Assembly: GCA_944378105.1 (NCBI GenBank)
Contig: CALWGC010000019.1
Span: 34,145 to 98,144, forward strand
Direction of reading: 5' to 3'
Origin: an uncultured Clostridia bacterium
GTDB taxonomy: Bacteria; Bacillota; Clostridia; Lachnospirales; Anaerotignaceae
Length of the DNA: 64,000 nucleotides
Made by a program: the position numbers and the translations under genes. A model generated the notes under the pieces. The model made no database searches, was not told the origin of the DNA, and saw nothing but the letters and a program-made list of their open reading frames with translations. Positions within the stretch are counted from its first letter, which is position 1. Each line of letters opens with the position of its first letter. This document shows positions 16,748 to 24,805 of the stretch, one piece after another.

Positions 16748-18532
16748 ATGAAAAAACAAGTGACCATATTGACCATATCGCCGGCGGTGGGGGCCTTTTA
16801 TGCCCAACTGCTGGCCGATTTATTTGAAGGCAGAATTGAAAGCACCTGTTACAGTGTGGAAAATAATGATTTTTATTCCATCTTGCCGCCGGCAGACTTG
16901 TTTGCCGTGGCCACCACGTCTTCGGACATGTTTCAGTATGTCATGTCGTTTATCCCGCCGGGCAGCAACATATTGCTTTTGAAAGTTTCGTTGCAAAAAA
17001 AGGCGGTGGAACAATTATTGGAGCTGCCGAAGGGGACAAAGGCCATGTTGGTGAATTTGAGCGAAAACATGGCCATTGAAACCATTGCGGAGCTGCACCG
17101 GTTTGGCGTCACCAATATTGAGTTTTTCCCGGTCTATCCGGGACTAACGGTGTTTCCCGATACGGATTTGGCCATAACGCCGGCCGAAAGCCGGTTTGTG
17201 CCGCCCCATGTGACAAAGGTGATTGACATTGGGCACCGGGTGCTAAGTGCCAGCTCCATTACGGAAATCGCACTGAAACTAGGGTTTAACCATGTGTTGG
17301 AGACAGAGTGGGTGCACCAATACATGGACGAGTTGATGGAATACGATTACAGCATCAGCGCCCTGACCAACTATAGTTTCAACATGGAAAACAAGTTTGA
17401 AATCTTGTTGGAGGCACTGGATGTGGGCATTGTGGGTAGCGACGATGAAGGCCGCGTTTTTGCCTGTAACCGGGCGGCTGCAGAGATTTTGCAGACGAAA
17501 AAAGAAACGGCCTTGGGGATGCAGGTGGAGCGGCTTTTACCGTTTATGCAGCGCCTTGGCACAGAGTTTTTGCCAGAAGAGATGGATACCAGGTTATTGA
17601 CCATTGGCGGCACCTATGTCAATGCGTCGGTGACGCCCATTTTTCGCCAGGACCGGTTTATGGGTTACTTCATCACACTGCAACGGTTTTATGATGAAGA
17701 GAACAAGCAGCATAAATTGCGGGCGCAGATGTTAGGCGGCGGCCACGTTTTCAAATACACCTTTGACGACATTGTGGGCGAAAGCGAGTGTATGCGCAAA
17801 ACCAAAAGCATTGCCATGAAGATGGCCAAGACCGAGTCCTCCATTTTGCTCACCGGCGAAAGTGGCACGGGAAAGGAATTGTTTGCCCACTCCATTCATC
17901 ATAGCTCGCCCCGCAGCGCCATGCCCTTTGTGGCCATCAACTGCGCAGCTCTGCCGGATACGCTTCTGGAAAGCGAATTATTTGGCTATGGCGACGGGGC
18001 CTTTACGGGGGCAAAAAAAGGCGGCAAGATGGGGCTTTTTGAATATGCCCACAATGGTACGCTGTTTTTGGATGAAATCGAAGCCATGAGCCCCAATTTG
18101 CAGGTAAAGCTATTGCGGGTACTACAAGAAAAGGAAATCATGCGAGTGGGGGAAAACAAGATCATTCCCGTCAATGTCCGTATCATTGCGGCCAGCAATG
18201 AAAACATCCATTCCATGGTGGAAAAGGGGACGTTTCGTAAAGATTTATACTATCGCCTCAATACCTTACCCATCGATTTGCCGCCTCTTCGTGCGCGGGG
18301 CAGTGATTTGTTTTTGATTATGGAAAAGATGAAGGCGGAAGTGGGCGTGTCGTTTCGGCTGACGGAAGAGGCAAAGCGGGCCTTACTTTGCCATTCGTGG
18401 GACGGTAATATTCGAGAACTGCGCAATATGGTAGAGTATTTGCAGTTTATGGAATTGGAGGAAGTGGACGTGGAGGATTTGCCCGATGCGGTGCGAAACG
18501 GCGCCAAGATGCTGCAAAAAATTTTCTCCTGA
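16748..18532 (+). CDS. Sigma-54-dependent transcriptional activator lacking an in-frame DNA-binding domain
   Basis: Enhancer-binding protein, 594 aa. Residues 1-215 are an N-terminal sensory region I do not recognise (no receiver domain). Residues ~218-325 look like a PAS domain. Residues ~345-575 are the AAA+ sigma-54 interaction domain, with Walker A GESGTGKE, the sigma-54 contact loop GAFTGA intact, Walker B TLFLDEIEAM and the arginine region FRKDLYYRLNTLPIDLPPLR. The frame stops at TGA 18530-18532 right after this domain, with no Fis-type HTH. A winged-helix sequence continues in the +1 frame. The stop follows an A6T4 tract (18516-18525) and reads TCC TGA. It lies upstream of a sigma-54 promoter it probably serves. 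Confidence 0.9.
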   Translation: MKKQVTILTISPAVGAFYAQLLADLFEGRIESTCYSVENNDFYSILPPADLFAVATTSSDMFQYVMSFIPPGSNILLLKVSLQKKAVEQLLELPKGTKAMLVNLSENMAIETIAELHRFGVTNIEFFPVYPGLTVFPDTDLAITPAESRFVPPHVTKVIDIGHRVLSASSITEIALKLGFNHVLETEWVHQYMDELMEYDYSISALTNYSFNMENKFEILLEALDVGIVGSDDEGRVFACNRAAAEILQTKKETALGMQVERLLPFMQRLGTEFLPEEMDTRLLTIGGTYVNASVTPIFRQDRFMGYFITLQRFYDEENKQHKLRAQMLGGGHVFKYTFDDIVGESECMRKTKSIAMKMAKTESSILLTGESGTGKELFAHSIHHSSPRSAMPFVAINCAALPDTLLESELFGYGDGAFTGAKKGGKMGLFEYAHNGTLFLDEIEAMSPNLQVKLLRVLQEKEIMRVGENKIIPVNVRIIAASNENIHSMVEKGTFRKDLYYRLNTLPIDLPPLRARGSDLFLIMEKMKAEVGVSFRLTEEAKRALLCHSWDGNIRELRNMVEYLQFMELEEVDVEDLPDAVRNGAKMLQKIFS

Positions 18533-18776
18533 AAAAACGTCCTTTGACCCCAAGAGTAGGGCCGTGCTGTTGGCCCTGGGACAGGCCCAAGGGCCCATGG
18601 GCCGCAAGCAGATTGCAAACCACACAGAAGAAAATGGCTGTCTGTTATCGGAGCAAGAGGTGCGCCATGTGATGAAGCATCTAGAAGAGCAAGGATTGCT
18701 GTTGATTTCCCGCGGGCGCAGCGGCAGTCGATTGACGGAAAAAGGAAAAGAATTGGTTCGAAAATTGGTGAAATAG
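18486..18776 (+). CDS. Winged-helix domain in the +1 frame of the sigma-54 activator
   Basis: Open frame of 96 codons overlapping the end of the activator gene. From about EKTSFDPKSRAVLLALG it encodes a winged-helix domain: GRKQIANHTEENG, SEQEVRHVMKHLEEQGLLLI, SRGRSGSRLTEKGKELV. This looks like the C-terminal DNA-binding domain missing from the upstream frame. Three explanations are open: a real frameshift mutation (one extra base in the A6 tract at 18516-18521), a programmed +1 shift at TCC TGA, or separate translation from ATG 18486, which has GGAGG 9 bases upstream. A strong terminator follows the stop. Confidence 0.75.
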   Translation: MRCETAPRCCKKFSPEKTSFDPKSRAVLLALGQAQGPMGRKQIANHTEENGCLLSEQEVRHVMKHLEEQGLLLISRGRSGSRLTEKGKELVRKLVK

Positions 18777-18782
18777 GTTCAT

Positions 18783-18826
18783 AAAAAGGTTTTATTGGGT
18801 CATTCAACCAATAAAACCTTTTTTGT
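18783..18826 (+). terminator. Terminator after the sigma-54 activator
   Basis: AAAAAGGTTTTATTGG pairs perfectly with CCAATAAAACCTTTTT around a 9-base loop and runs into T6. It separates the regulator from the operon downstream. Confidence 0.92.
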
Positions 18827-18940
18827 ATGGGATGGTATGGGTGAAAAATATAGCAATCTGCGCAAAAAAAGAGAAAATATCGTCCCAAAACGCCCCTATC
18901 TTTTTCAAAAACGCACAATCCTATGGAGAAGAAGGTGTTT

Positions 18941-18956
18941 TGGCATGACACTTGCT
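18941..18956 (+). promoter_or_regulatory. Sigma-54 (-24/-12) promoter
   Basis: TTGGCATGACACTTGCT (18940-18956) matches the sigma-54 consensus YTGGCACGRNNNTTGCW at every fixed position but one (T for C). It lies 37 bases before ATG 18993 and just behind the sigma-54 activator gene, so it very probably drives the lyase-transporter-amidohydrolase operon. Confidence 0.88.
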
Positions 18957-18992
18957 TTTCTAATGGGCAAACGAAAACAGGAGGTGCGTTTT

Positions 18993-20162
18993 ATGAACGA
19001 CTGCTTTGATCGCGTGGTGGACCGGAGCAATAATTTTGCGGCTAAAGTGGAAGAAAGTGTGCTGCATTATGGCACCAACGACTTGATTCCCCTTTGGATT
19101 GCCGATATGGATTTTCCAACGGCAAAACCCATTACCGACGCCATCATCCGTCGGGCCCAGCAAGGTATTTATGGCTATACCTACCGGCCGGATGCTTATT
19201 TTGAAACCATTGCCGCTTGGCAAAAAAGAAGAAACGGTTGGCAGGCCGACCCGGCAAAAATGGCTTTTGCGCCGGGGGTGATTCCAGGGATGCGGCTTTA
19301 TTTACAGCTGTTTACCAATCCCGAGGATAAATGTATCATTCAACAGCCGGTGTATCATCCCTTTGCCGATATTTTGCAAAACACCGGCCGAACCATGTTG
19401 GTAAATCCTTTGAAAGAGGAAAACGGATATTATACCATGGATTTGGAAGACTTGGAAGAGAAGGCAAAAGAGGGAGCAAAGTATTTGATTTTGTGTAATC
19501 CCCATAACCCAGTGGGACGGAGCTGGAAAAAAGAAGAGCTGGAACAGGTGGCCGACCTTTGTCTGCGCTATGGCATCGAAGTGCTCTCCGACGAAATCCA
19601 TGGCGATTTGATGCTCTTTGGGCATCGCCATACGCCTTTTGCTTCTCTAAGCGAGGAGGTGGCAAAAATCACCACCACATTCACAGCTCCAAGCAAGACA
19701 TTCAACCTGGCGGGGTTACAATCCTCCACCATTCACTTTGCCGACGAAGCAAAGAAAGAGCGGTATATCAAAACCTTAAAGGAAATGGACATTGCCCGCA
19801 ACAACTGCTTTAGTTTGGTGGCCACCATGGCGGCCTATGAAGAAGGCGAAGGGTGGTTAGAAGAACTGAAAACCTATTTGGAAGGCAATATGAATGACTT
19901 GGAACAATTTTTCCAACAAGAATTGCCACAGGTGAAGTTTTTGAAACCGGAATGCACGTATCTGGCCTGGCTCAATTTTAACGGACTGGGGTATTCGGCC
20001 GATGAAGTGAAACGGCGGTTGGTGGAAAAGGCCAAAGTGGGCTTAAGTGATGGGCGCGAGTTTGGGTTTGACGGCGAAGGATATTTTCGCTTGAATGCGG
20101 CAACACCAAGGGTGATTTTAGAGCGTGCTTGTGCACAAATCAAAGAGGCTATGACAATGTGA
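18993..20162 (+). CDS. PatB/MalY-like PLP-dependent C-S lyase or aminotransferase
   Basis: Pyridoxal-phosphate enzyme of aminotransferase class I/II, MalY/PatB subgroup, 389 aa. Marks are IPLWIADMDFPTAKPI near the N-terminus (the MalY/PatB signature), CNPHNPVGRSW, LSDEIHGDLM, and the PLP lysine in APSKTFNLAGLQ. Members are mostly cystathionine beta-lyases cleaving C-S bonds of cysteine conjugates to thiol, pyruvate and ammonia. The frame is open from 18795, but ATG 18993 has AGGAGGTG at good distance and lies just downstream of the sigma-54 promoter. First gene of a three-gene operon. Confidence 0.9.
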   Translation: MNDCFDRVVDRSNNFAAKVEESVLHYGTNDLIPLWIADMDFPTAKPITDAIIRRAQQGIYGYTYRPDAYFETIAAWQKRRNGWQADPAKMAFAPGVIPGMRLYLQLFTNPEDKCIIQQPVYHPFADILQNTGRTMLVNPLKEENGYYTMDLEDLEEKAKEGAKYLILCNPHNPVGRSWKKEELEQVADLCLRYGIEVLSDEIHGDLMLFGHRHTPFASLSEEVAKITTTFTAPSKTFNLAGLQSSTIHFADEAKKERYIKTLKEMDIARNNCFSLVATMAAYEEGEGWLEELKTYLEGNMNDLEQFFQQELPQVKFLKPECTYLAWLNFNGLGYSADEVKRRLVEKAKVGLSDGREFGFDGEGYFRLNAATPRVILERACAQIKEAMTM

Positions 20163-20195
20163 TGATGGGAAACGAATAACAGAGGGGGTTTTTGT

Positions 20196-21551
20196 ATGGA
20201 ACAAGGAAAGAAGCAGCCACAAGAACAAAAAACCTATGGATTTTGGGCGTTTATTCCAATTTTAGTCTTTTTATTGGTCTATATCGGCGGCGGGTTGATT
20301 TTTTCAGTCCTGGGGTTTGAATCTCCGTTTAAACAAATTCCAAGAGAAACATCGTTACTGATTGGTGTTTTGGCGGCTTTATTTATGAGCCGTAAGATGA
20401 ACATCGACGACAAGATTGAAATGATTTCCAAACATGCCGGACAGCCAGGTGTCATGACCATGGTGCTGATCTTTTTGGTGGCCGGGGCTTTTTCTGGCGT
20501 TTGTACGGCAACGGGCGGGGCAGAATCGGTGGTTAATATTGGTTTGACCTACATTCCAAAACATTTTATGGTTTCTGGTATTTTTATTGTTTCGGCCTTC
20601 CTTTCTACGGCCATGGGTACCTCCACAGGTACGACGGTGGCCCTGGCGCCCATTGCAGTGGCCGTTTCTCAAGCAGCCGGTATCTCTCCGGCCGTGGCCT
20701 TGGCTGCCATGACAGGTGGTGCTATTTTTGGCGATAACCTTTCGTTTATTTCCGATACAACCATTGCCGCAACCAAGGGCGTTGGGGCAGAGATGAAAGA
20801 CAAGTTTAAAATGAACTTATTGATTGCCATTCCGGCAGCCATTATTGCCATCATTTTGTATTCTCGCGTACCCATCAGCGCCGATACGGTGGGCGAAATT
20901 GGGCCTTACAACATGATTCATCTGTTGCCTTATTTGGTGGTTATTGGCACGGCTTTGACGGGTATGAATGTATTGGTGGTACTGTTTTTGGGTATTGCCA
21001 CAGCCGGAGTCATTGGTTTGGTGCTGGGCACGGTGGATATACTTGGTATTTTGCAGGCAGCAGGCTCCGGTATGAACGGCATGGTTTCCATCTCCATCGC
21101 TTGTATTTTGATTCGTGGTTTGGTTGGTGTCAGCCAGGAATTGGGCGGCATTGATTGGTTGGTGGCCACCATCATCAAACGAGCCAAAACAAGAAAAGGC
21201 GCCGAATACAGCATTGGCGCTTTGGCAGGGCTGCTTTCCTTGGCCATGGCCAATAATACCCTTTCCATTTTGATTTCGGCACCTTTGGCAAAAGAAATCG
21301 GCGATTCCTTCCATATTGCACCAAAACGGATGGCCAGCTTGTTGGATATTTCCGCTTGCGTGTTTTTGGCCTTTGCACCACACACCGGCAGCATGGTTTT
21401 GATGACGGGCTTAGCGGAATGCTCCCCAATCCATATCATCAGCGGCGCTTATTATACCATTGCATTGGGTATTTGCACCATCATCACCATCCAATTTGGT
21501 TTGATGCGGACAAAAGAAGAAAAAGAATACGACGCCAAACAAAAGGCATAA
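20196..21551 (+). CDS. NhaC family secondary transporter
   Basis: Membrane transporter of the NhaC family (Na+/H+ antiporter-like, ion transporter superfamily), 451 aa, about eleven membrane segments. Family features include SAFLSTAMGTSTGTTVALAPI, split by the helix break, TGGAIFGDNLSFISDTTIAA, and MANNTLSILISAP. NhaC relatives include Na+/H+ antiporters and Na+-coupled malate/lactate or amino acid carriers. Between a C-S lyase and an M20 amidohydrolase, a role in taking up an organic substrate (or exporting a product) is more likely than pure sodium homeostasis; this is inference from context. AGAGGGGG precedes the ATG. Confidence 0.88.
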   Translation: MEQGKKQPQEQKTYGFWAFIPILVFLLVYIGGGLIFSVLGFESPFKQIPRETSLLIGVLAALFMSRKMNIDDKIEMISKHAGQPGVMTMVLIFLVAGAFSGVCTATGGAESVVNIGLTYIPKHFMVSGIFIVSAFLSTAMGTSTGTTVALAPIAVAVSQAAGISPAVALAAMTGGAIFGDNLSFISDTTIAATKGVGAEMKDKFKMNLLIAIPAAIIAIILYSRVPISADTVGEIGPYNMIHLLPYLVVIGTALTGMNVLVVLFLGIATAGVIGLVLGTVDILGILQAAGSGMNGMVSISIACILIRGLVGVSQELGGIDWLVATIIKRAKTRKGAEYSIGALAGLLSLAMANNTLSILISAPLAKEIGDSFHIAPKRMASLLDISACVFLAFAPHTGSMVLMTGLAECSPIHIISGAYYTIALGICTIITIQFGLMRTKEEKEYDAKQKA

Positions 21552-21566
21552 GAAAGAAGGTAGCTT

Positions 21567-22748
21567 ATGACAGTTTTGGAACAAGCAAAAGCACTGGGGC
21601 CTTATATGGCCTCCATTCGAGAAACCATCCATGCCTATCCGGAATTGGGCAATGAAGAGCACCAGACGGCCGGCGTCATTGCGCGGGAGTTAAAACGGCT
21701 GGGGATTGGCTATCAAACAGGCGTAGCCAATACCGGCGTTGTGGGGCTTTTAAAAGGCGAGAAGGAAGGGGAAGAAAAGACCATCCTGCTGCGGGCCGAC
21801 ATTGACGCTTTGCCCATTCAAGAGCAAAATGACTTGCCCTTTGCCTCTCAAAATGCAGGAAAAATGCATGCCTGTGGCCATGATGTGCACACGGCCATGC
21901 TGCTGGGAGCAGCGGAAATTTTGGCCTCCCGCAAAGATTTGTTTAGCGGCAATGTGAAGTTTTGTTTCCAGCCGGCAGAAGAAGCGCCGGAAGGCGGGGC
22001 AGAGCTGATGGTAAAAGAAGGGGTGTTGGAAAATCCGAAGGTGGATTTTGCCATGGGGCTTCATGTAAACCCCACCTTCCCCATTGGTCAGTGCGCCGTG
22101 ACGGAAGGACCGGTGACGGCCTGTCCAGACTTTTTTACCATTGAGTTTTTGGGCAAAGGCGGCCATGGCTCCCTGCCCCATTTGGCTAAAGATCCCATTG
22201 CACCTTTGGCCCAGTTTGTAACCCAGCTGCCCCAGGTGCGTACCAAGATCAACGCGCAGCATCCTTGTGTGATCCAGCTTTGCTCCTTCCATGGGGGCAC
22301 AGCTCCGGCGGTGATTCCCGATTGCTGTAAGGGGGAAGGCACGGTGCGGGTGTTCCAGAAAGAAGATAGTTTTCAGGCGGAAGCAGAACTGAAACAACTG
22401 GCGGAGGCCATTGCCCAGGCCTATGGCGTTACCTGCCGTTTCCATTACCGCAGACGTTGTTTTTCGGTGGTCAATGATCCTGCTTTTGCAGCACGGGTGC
22501 GGCAAAGCACGGCAGACATTTTTGAACAGGGATTTCGGGAACATCGCGACATGGGCGGAGACGACTTCTGCTTTTTCAGCGACAAAGTTCCATCCATCTA
22601 TATGCCCATCGGTAGTTACGATGGCACAGAAAAAACGGCCTATCCACTGCATCATCCCCAATTTAACATTGGCTATGGCGTCTTAGAAAAAGGCGCAGCG
22701 GCGTTAGCCCAATGTGCGTTGGACTTTTTAAGCGGTGTTTGGCAATAA
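21567..22748 (+). CDS. M20 family amidohydrolase
   Basis: Zinc-dependent amidohydrolase of the M20D/hippurate hydrolase-aminoacylase group, 393 aa. Metal-binding motifs are in place: HACGHDVHTAMLLGAA, PAEEAPEGGAELM (catalytic Glu and metal ligand), GLHVNP and, near the end, HRDMGGDDFCFF. Such enzymes remove acyl groups from N-acyl amino acids or hydrolyse short amides. GAAAGAAGG precedes the ATG 15 bases after the transporter gene. Last gene of the sigma-54 operon; a bidirectional terminator follows. Confidence 0.9.
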   Translation: MTVLEQAKALGPYMASIRETIHAYPELGNEEHQTAGVIARELKRLGIGYQTGVANTGVVGLLKGEKEGEEKTILLRADIDALPIQEQNDLPFASQNAGKMHACGHDVHTAMLLGAAEILASRKDLFSGNVKFCFQPAEEAPEGGAELMVKEGVLENPKVDFAMGLHVNPTFPIGQCAVTEGPVTACPDFFTIEFLGKGGHGSLPHLAKDPIAPLAQFVTQLPQVRTKINAQHPCVIQLCSFHGGTAPAVIPDCCKGEGTVRVFQKEDSFQAEAELKQLAEAIAQAYGVTCRFHYRRRCFSVVNDPAFAARVRQSTADIFEQGFREHRDMGGDDFCFFSDKVPSIYMPIGSYDGTEKTAYPLHHPQFNIGYGVLEKGAAALAQCALDFLSGVWQ

Positions 22749-22783
22749 ATTGGGATTGGTTTTGTAAGGAAAGAAGAACAAGG

Positions 22784-22816
22784 AAAGAGGACCGGCAAGT
22801 GCGTCGGTCCTCTTTT
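22784..22816. terminator. Bidirectional terminator between the operon and sigG
   Basis: AAAGAGGACCG pairs with CGGTCCTCTTT around a short loop. T-runs flank it on both strands, so it can end the M20 transcript and, from the other side, sigG. Confidence 0.85.
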
Positions 22817-22828
22817 CTGTGTTTGGGA

Positions 22829-23599
22829 TTACATATATTTTCGCATATGCTGTAAGGCGCTTTTTTCCAGGCGAGAAACCTGGGCTTGGCTGATGCCAAT
22901 TTCACTGCTGACTTCCATTTGGGTTTTTCCTTCAAAAAAGCGAAGGTTTAAAATATACCGTTCCCGGTCGTTTAAATGCTTCATGGCTTGGGAGAGGGAA
23001 ATGTTGGTGACCCATTGTTCGTCTTTATCTTTTTCATCCCGGATTTGATCCATGAGATAGAGGGTGTCGCCGCTATCGTGGAACACTGGCTCATAGAGGG
23101 AGACGGGGTCTTGAATGGCATCTAAGGCCAGCACCACATCTTCAGGTGCGATGTCCAGTTCCTTGGCAATTTCTTCTGCCTTTGGCTCGCGGGAGAGCTT
23201 GGCAGTCAGGCGCTCTTTGGCTTGCAGGGCCTTATAGGCCGTATCCCGCACGCTGCGGCTAACGCGGATGGGGTTATTATCCCGTAAATACCGCCGCACT
23301 TCCCCGATGATCATGGGGACGGCATAGGTGGAAAATTTCACATCCAATGTGGTATCGAAATGATTGATGGCTTTGATGAGTCCAATGCAGCCTACTTGAA
23401 ACAAGTCGTCCATCTGCTCGCCGCGGTTGGCAAAGCGTTGAATGACGCTCAGTACCAGACGCAAATTGCCATAAATCAGTGTCTGTTTGGCCTCCTCATC
23501 GCCCTGTTTGATTTTTTCAAACAAGGAAACTTTTTCCTCCTGGCTTAAAATGGGCAGCTGTGAGGTATTGACGCCGCAAATCTCCACTTTCTGATACAT
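22829..23599 (-). CDS. sigG: Sporulation sigma factor SigG
   Basis: Late forespore-specific sigma factor of the sigma-70 family, 256 aa. The N-terminus KVEICGVNTSQLPILS is diagnostic for SigG; region 2 reads LVLSVIQRF, DDLFQVGCIGLIKAI and KFSTYAVPMIIGEVRRYLRD; region 4 ends GKTQMEVSSEIGISQAQVSR. Minus strand; GGAGGAGAAAG precedes the start. A SigF-like promoter lies upstream (23637-23665). In spore formers sigG usually sits beside spoIIGA-sigE; here it stands 0.9 kb from the spoIIA operon instead. Confidence 0.96.
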   Translation of the reverse strand: MYQKVEICGVNTSQLPILSQEEKVSLFEKIKQGDEEAKQTLIYGNLRLVLSVIQRFANRGEQMDDLFQVGCIGLIKAINHFDTTLDVKFSTYAVPMIIGEVRRYLRDNNPIRVSRSVRDTAYKALQAKERLTAKLSREPKAEEIAKELDIAPEDVVLALDAIQDPVSLYEPVFHDSGDTLYLMDQIRDEKDKDEQWVTNISLSQAMKHLNDRERYILNLRFFEGKTQMEVSSEIGISQAQVSRLEKSALQHMRKYM

Positions 23600-23636
23600 G
23601 GCTTTCTCCTCCTTTTTTGGTCTGCGCTTCTAAAAA

Positions 23637-23665
23637 AAGTGTTTCCAGCAAAGGGCGATTTATAC
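23637..23665 (-). promoter_or_regulatory. Candidate SigF-type promoter of sigG
   Basis: On the minus strand GTATA is followed 14 bases later by GGAAACACTT. This fits the SigF consensus GywTA and GgnrAnAnTw at each box; the spacer is one base shorter than the usual 15. SigF transcription of sigG is established in Bacillus subtilis. Confidence 0.55.
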
Positions 23666-23714
23666 AGCAGGGAAGGAGCAGGTTTTTGGCTGTTTTGGAA
23701 AAAAATGTATTTCT

Positions 23715-23744
23715 TTGACTTTTTGGCCGTCTTTGCAGTATAAT
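23715..23744 (+). promoter_or_regulatory. Promoter of the isochorismatase-family gene
   Basis: TTGACT (23715-23720), 18 bases, TATAAT (23739-23744). Confidence 0.75.
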
Positions 23745-23780
23745 GAACACAGACGAACATGGAGAAAGGATGTGGACTTT

Positions 23781-24323
23781 ATGCGGATTCGTCCAGAAGA
23801 AGCCATTGCCATTGTGGTGGATTATCAAGAAAAATTGATCCCTGTCATTCATGAACAGGAAACGGTGGTACAGCATACCAAAATACTGTTGGAAGGGTTA
23901 AAGGAATTGGAAGTGCCCATGATTATCAGCCAGCAGTATACCAAAGGGCTGGGTGAGACCATTGCGCCCATCCGAGAAGTGGTGGGAGAGGAAAAGGCCT
24001 TTGAAAAAACCACCTTTAGCCTTTGGCAGACCGAAGACATTCGCCGGGCCATCACGGAAACGGGACGGAAGAAAGTGATTTTGTGTGGCGTGGAAGCGCA
24101 TATTTGTGTGCTGCAAACGGCCATTGATTTATTGGCAGAAGAATACCAGGTGTATTTGGTGCAAGACTGCATTGGTTCCAGAAAACCAAACGACAAAAAG
24201 TTTGCCTGCAAACGGGCGATGCAGGAAGGCGCTTTTTTGACCACCTACGAAGCCATGTTATATGAGCTGACCATAGGCGCCAAAAACCCGCACTTCAAAG
24301 CCATTTCCAAACTGACCAAATAA
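23781..24323 (+). CDS. Isochorismatase-family cysteine hydrolase
   Basis: Small cytoplasmic hydrolase of the isochorismatase/nicotinamidase superfamily, 180 aa. The catalytic Asp is in VVDYQEKL (about residue 14) and the nucleophilic Cys in GVEAHICVLQT (about residue 112); the cis-peptide region GVEAH is typical. The third residue, a Lys, is likely in QQYTKGLG or KTTFS. The substrate is unknown; the sequence is closest in style to the YcaC-like proteins rather than to true nicotinamidases. ATG 23781 gives the normal family N-terminus, with GGAGAAAGGA upstream; the open frame before it includes the promoter. Single gene with its own promoter and terminator. Confidence 0.85.
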   Translation: MRIRPEEAIAIVVDYQEKLIPVIHEQETVVQHTKILLEGLKELEVPMIISQQYTKGLGETIAPIREVVGEEKAFEKTTFSLWQTEDIRRAITETGRKKVILCGVEAHICVLQTAIDLLAEEYQVYLVQDCIGSRKPNDKKFACKRAMQEGAFLTTYEAMLYELTIGAKNPHFKAISKLTK

Positions 24324-24332
24324 AGGTGTTTG

Positions 24333-24371
24333 ATACCGCAAGCCGAAAAAACGGGTTTGCGGTATTTTTTT
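24333..24371 (+). terminator. Terminator of the isochorismatase-family gene
   Basis: ATACCGCAAGCC pairs with GGTTTGCGGTAT, followed by T7. Confidence 0.9.
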
Positions 24372-24459
24372 GTCTTTTTTTAATGGAAAAATATGGAAGG
24401 AAATAAGAGGACAAGGGCGAACAAGAAAGGTAGAGATTTCCATGCAAAGGAGGACAATC

Positions 24460-24795
24460 ATGGACTGGAATTGTAACGTGGAAGGAAACCGTCTGCTGGT
24501 ATCCATCCGGGGTGAAATTGATCATCACACGGTGCAAGCGTTGAAGGCAGAGGTGGATCAGTTGTGCCAAAGGCACAGAATCAAACACATTATTTTGGAT
24601 TTTGAAGGCGTGGATTTTATGGATAGCGCCGGGATTGGATTATTGATTGGGCGATACCGGTATACGGCGGCCCAGGGGGGATTGACGGTGGCGGCCTGTG
24701 TGGGAAAGAGCCTGCGGCGGATTTTTGCCCTTTCGGGCCTGGGAAGATTGATTCCCGTTTATACGACAGTGGAAGAAGCCAAACAAAGTATTTAG
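24460..24795 (+). CDS. spoIIAA: Anti-sigma F factor antagonist SpoIIAA
   Basis: STAS-domain protein, 111 aa, which when unphosphorylated binds SpoIIAB and frees SigF in the forespore. The phosphorylatable serine is Ser 56 in VDFMDSAGIGLLIGRY, the conserved STAS motif. AAAGGAGG stands just before ATG 24460; the frame is open further upstream but without a site. First gene of the spoIIAA-spoIIAB-sigF operon. Upstream, AAGGAAATA (24397-24405) followed by GCGAACAAG is a faint SigH-like promoter, which would match Bacillus, but the match is weak. Confidence 0.96.
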   Translation: MDWNCNVEGNRLLVSIRGEIDHHTVQALKAEVDQLCQRHRIKHIILDFEGVDFMDSAGIGLLIGRYRYTAAQGGLTVAACVGKSLRRIFALSGLGRLIPVYTTVEEAKQSI

Positions 24796-24805
24796 GAGGA
24801 ACAAC

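Noticed and set aside
14966..16807. 613-codon minus-strand frame
   Set aside because: Lies opposite the MoxR, VWA and sigma-54 activator genes, which are all clear families; the antisense product has no motif.
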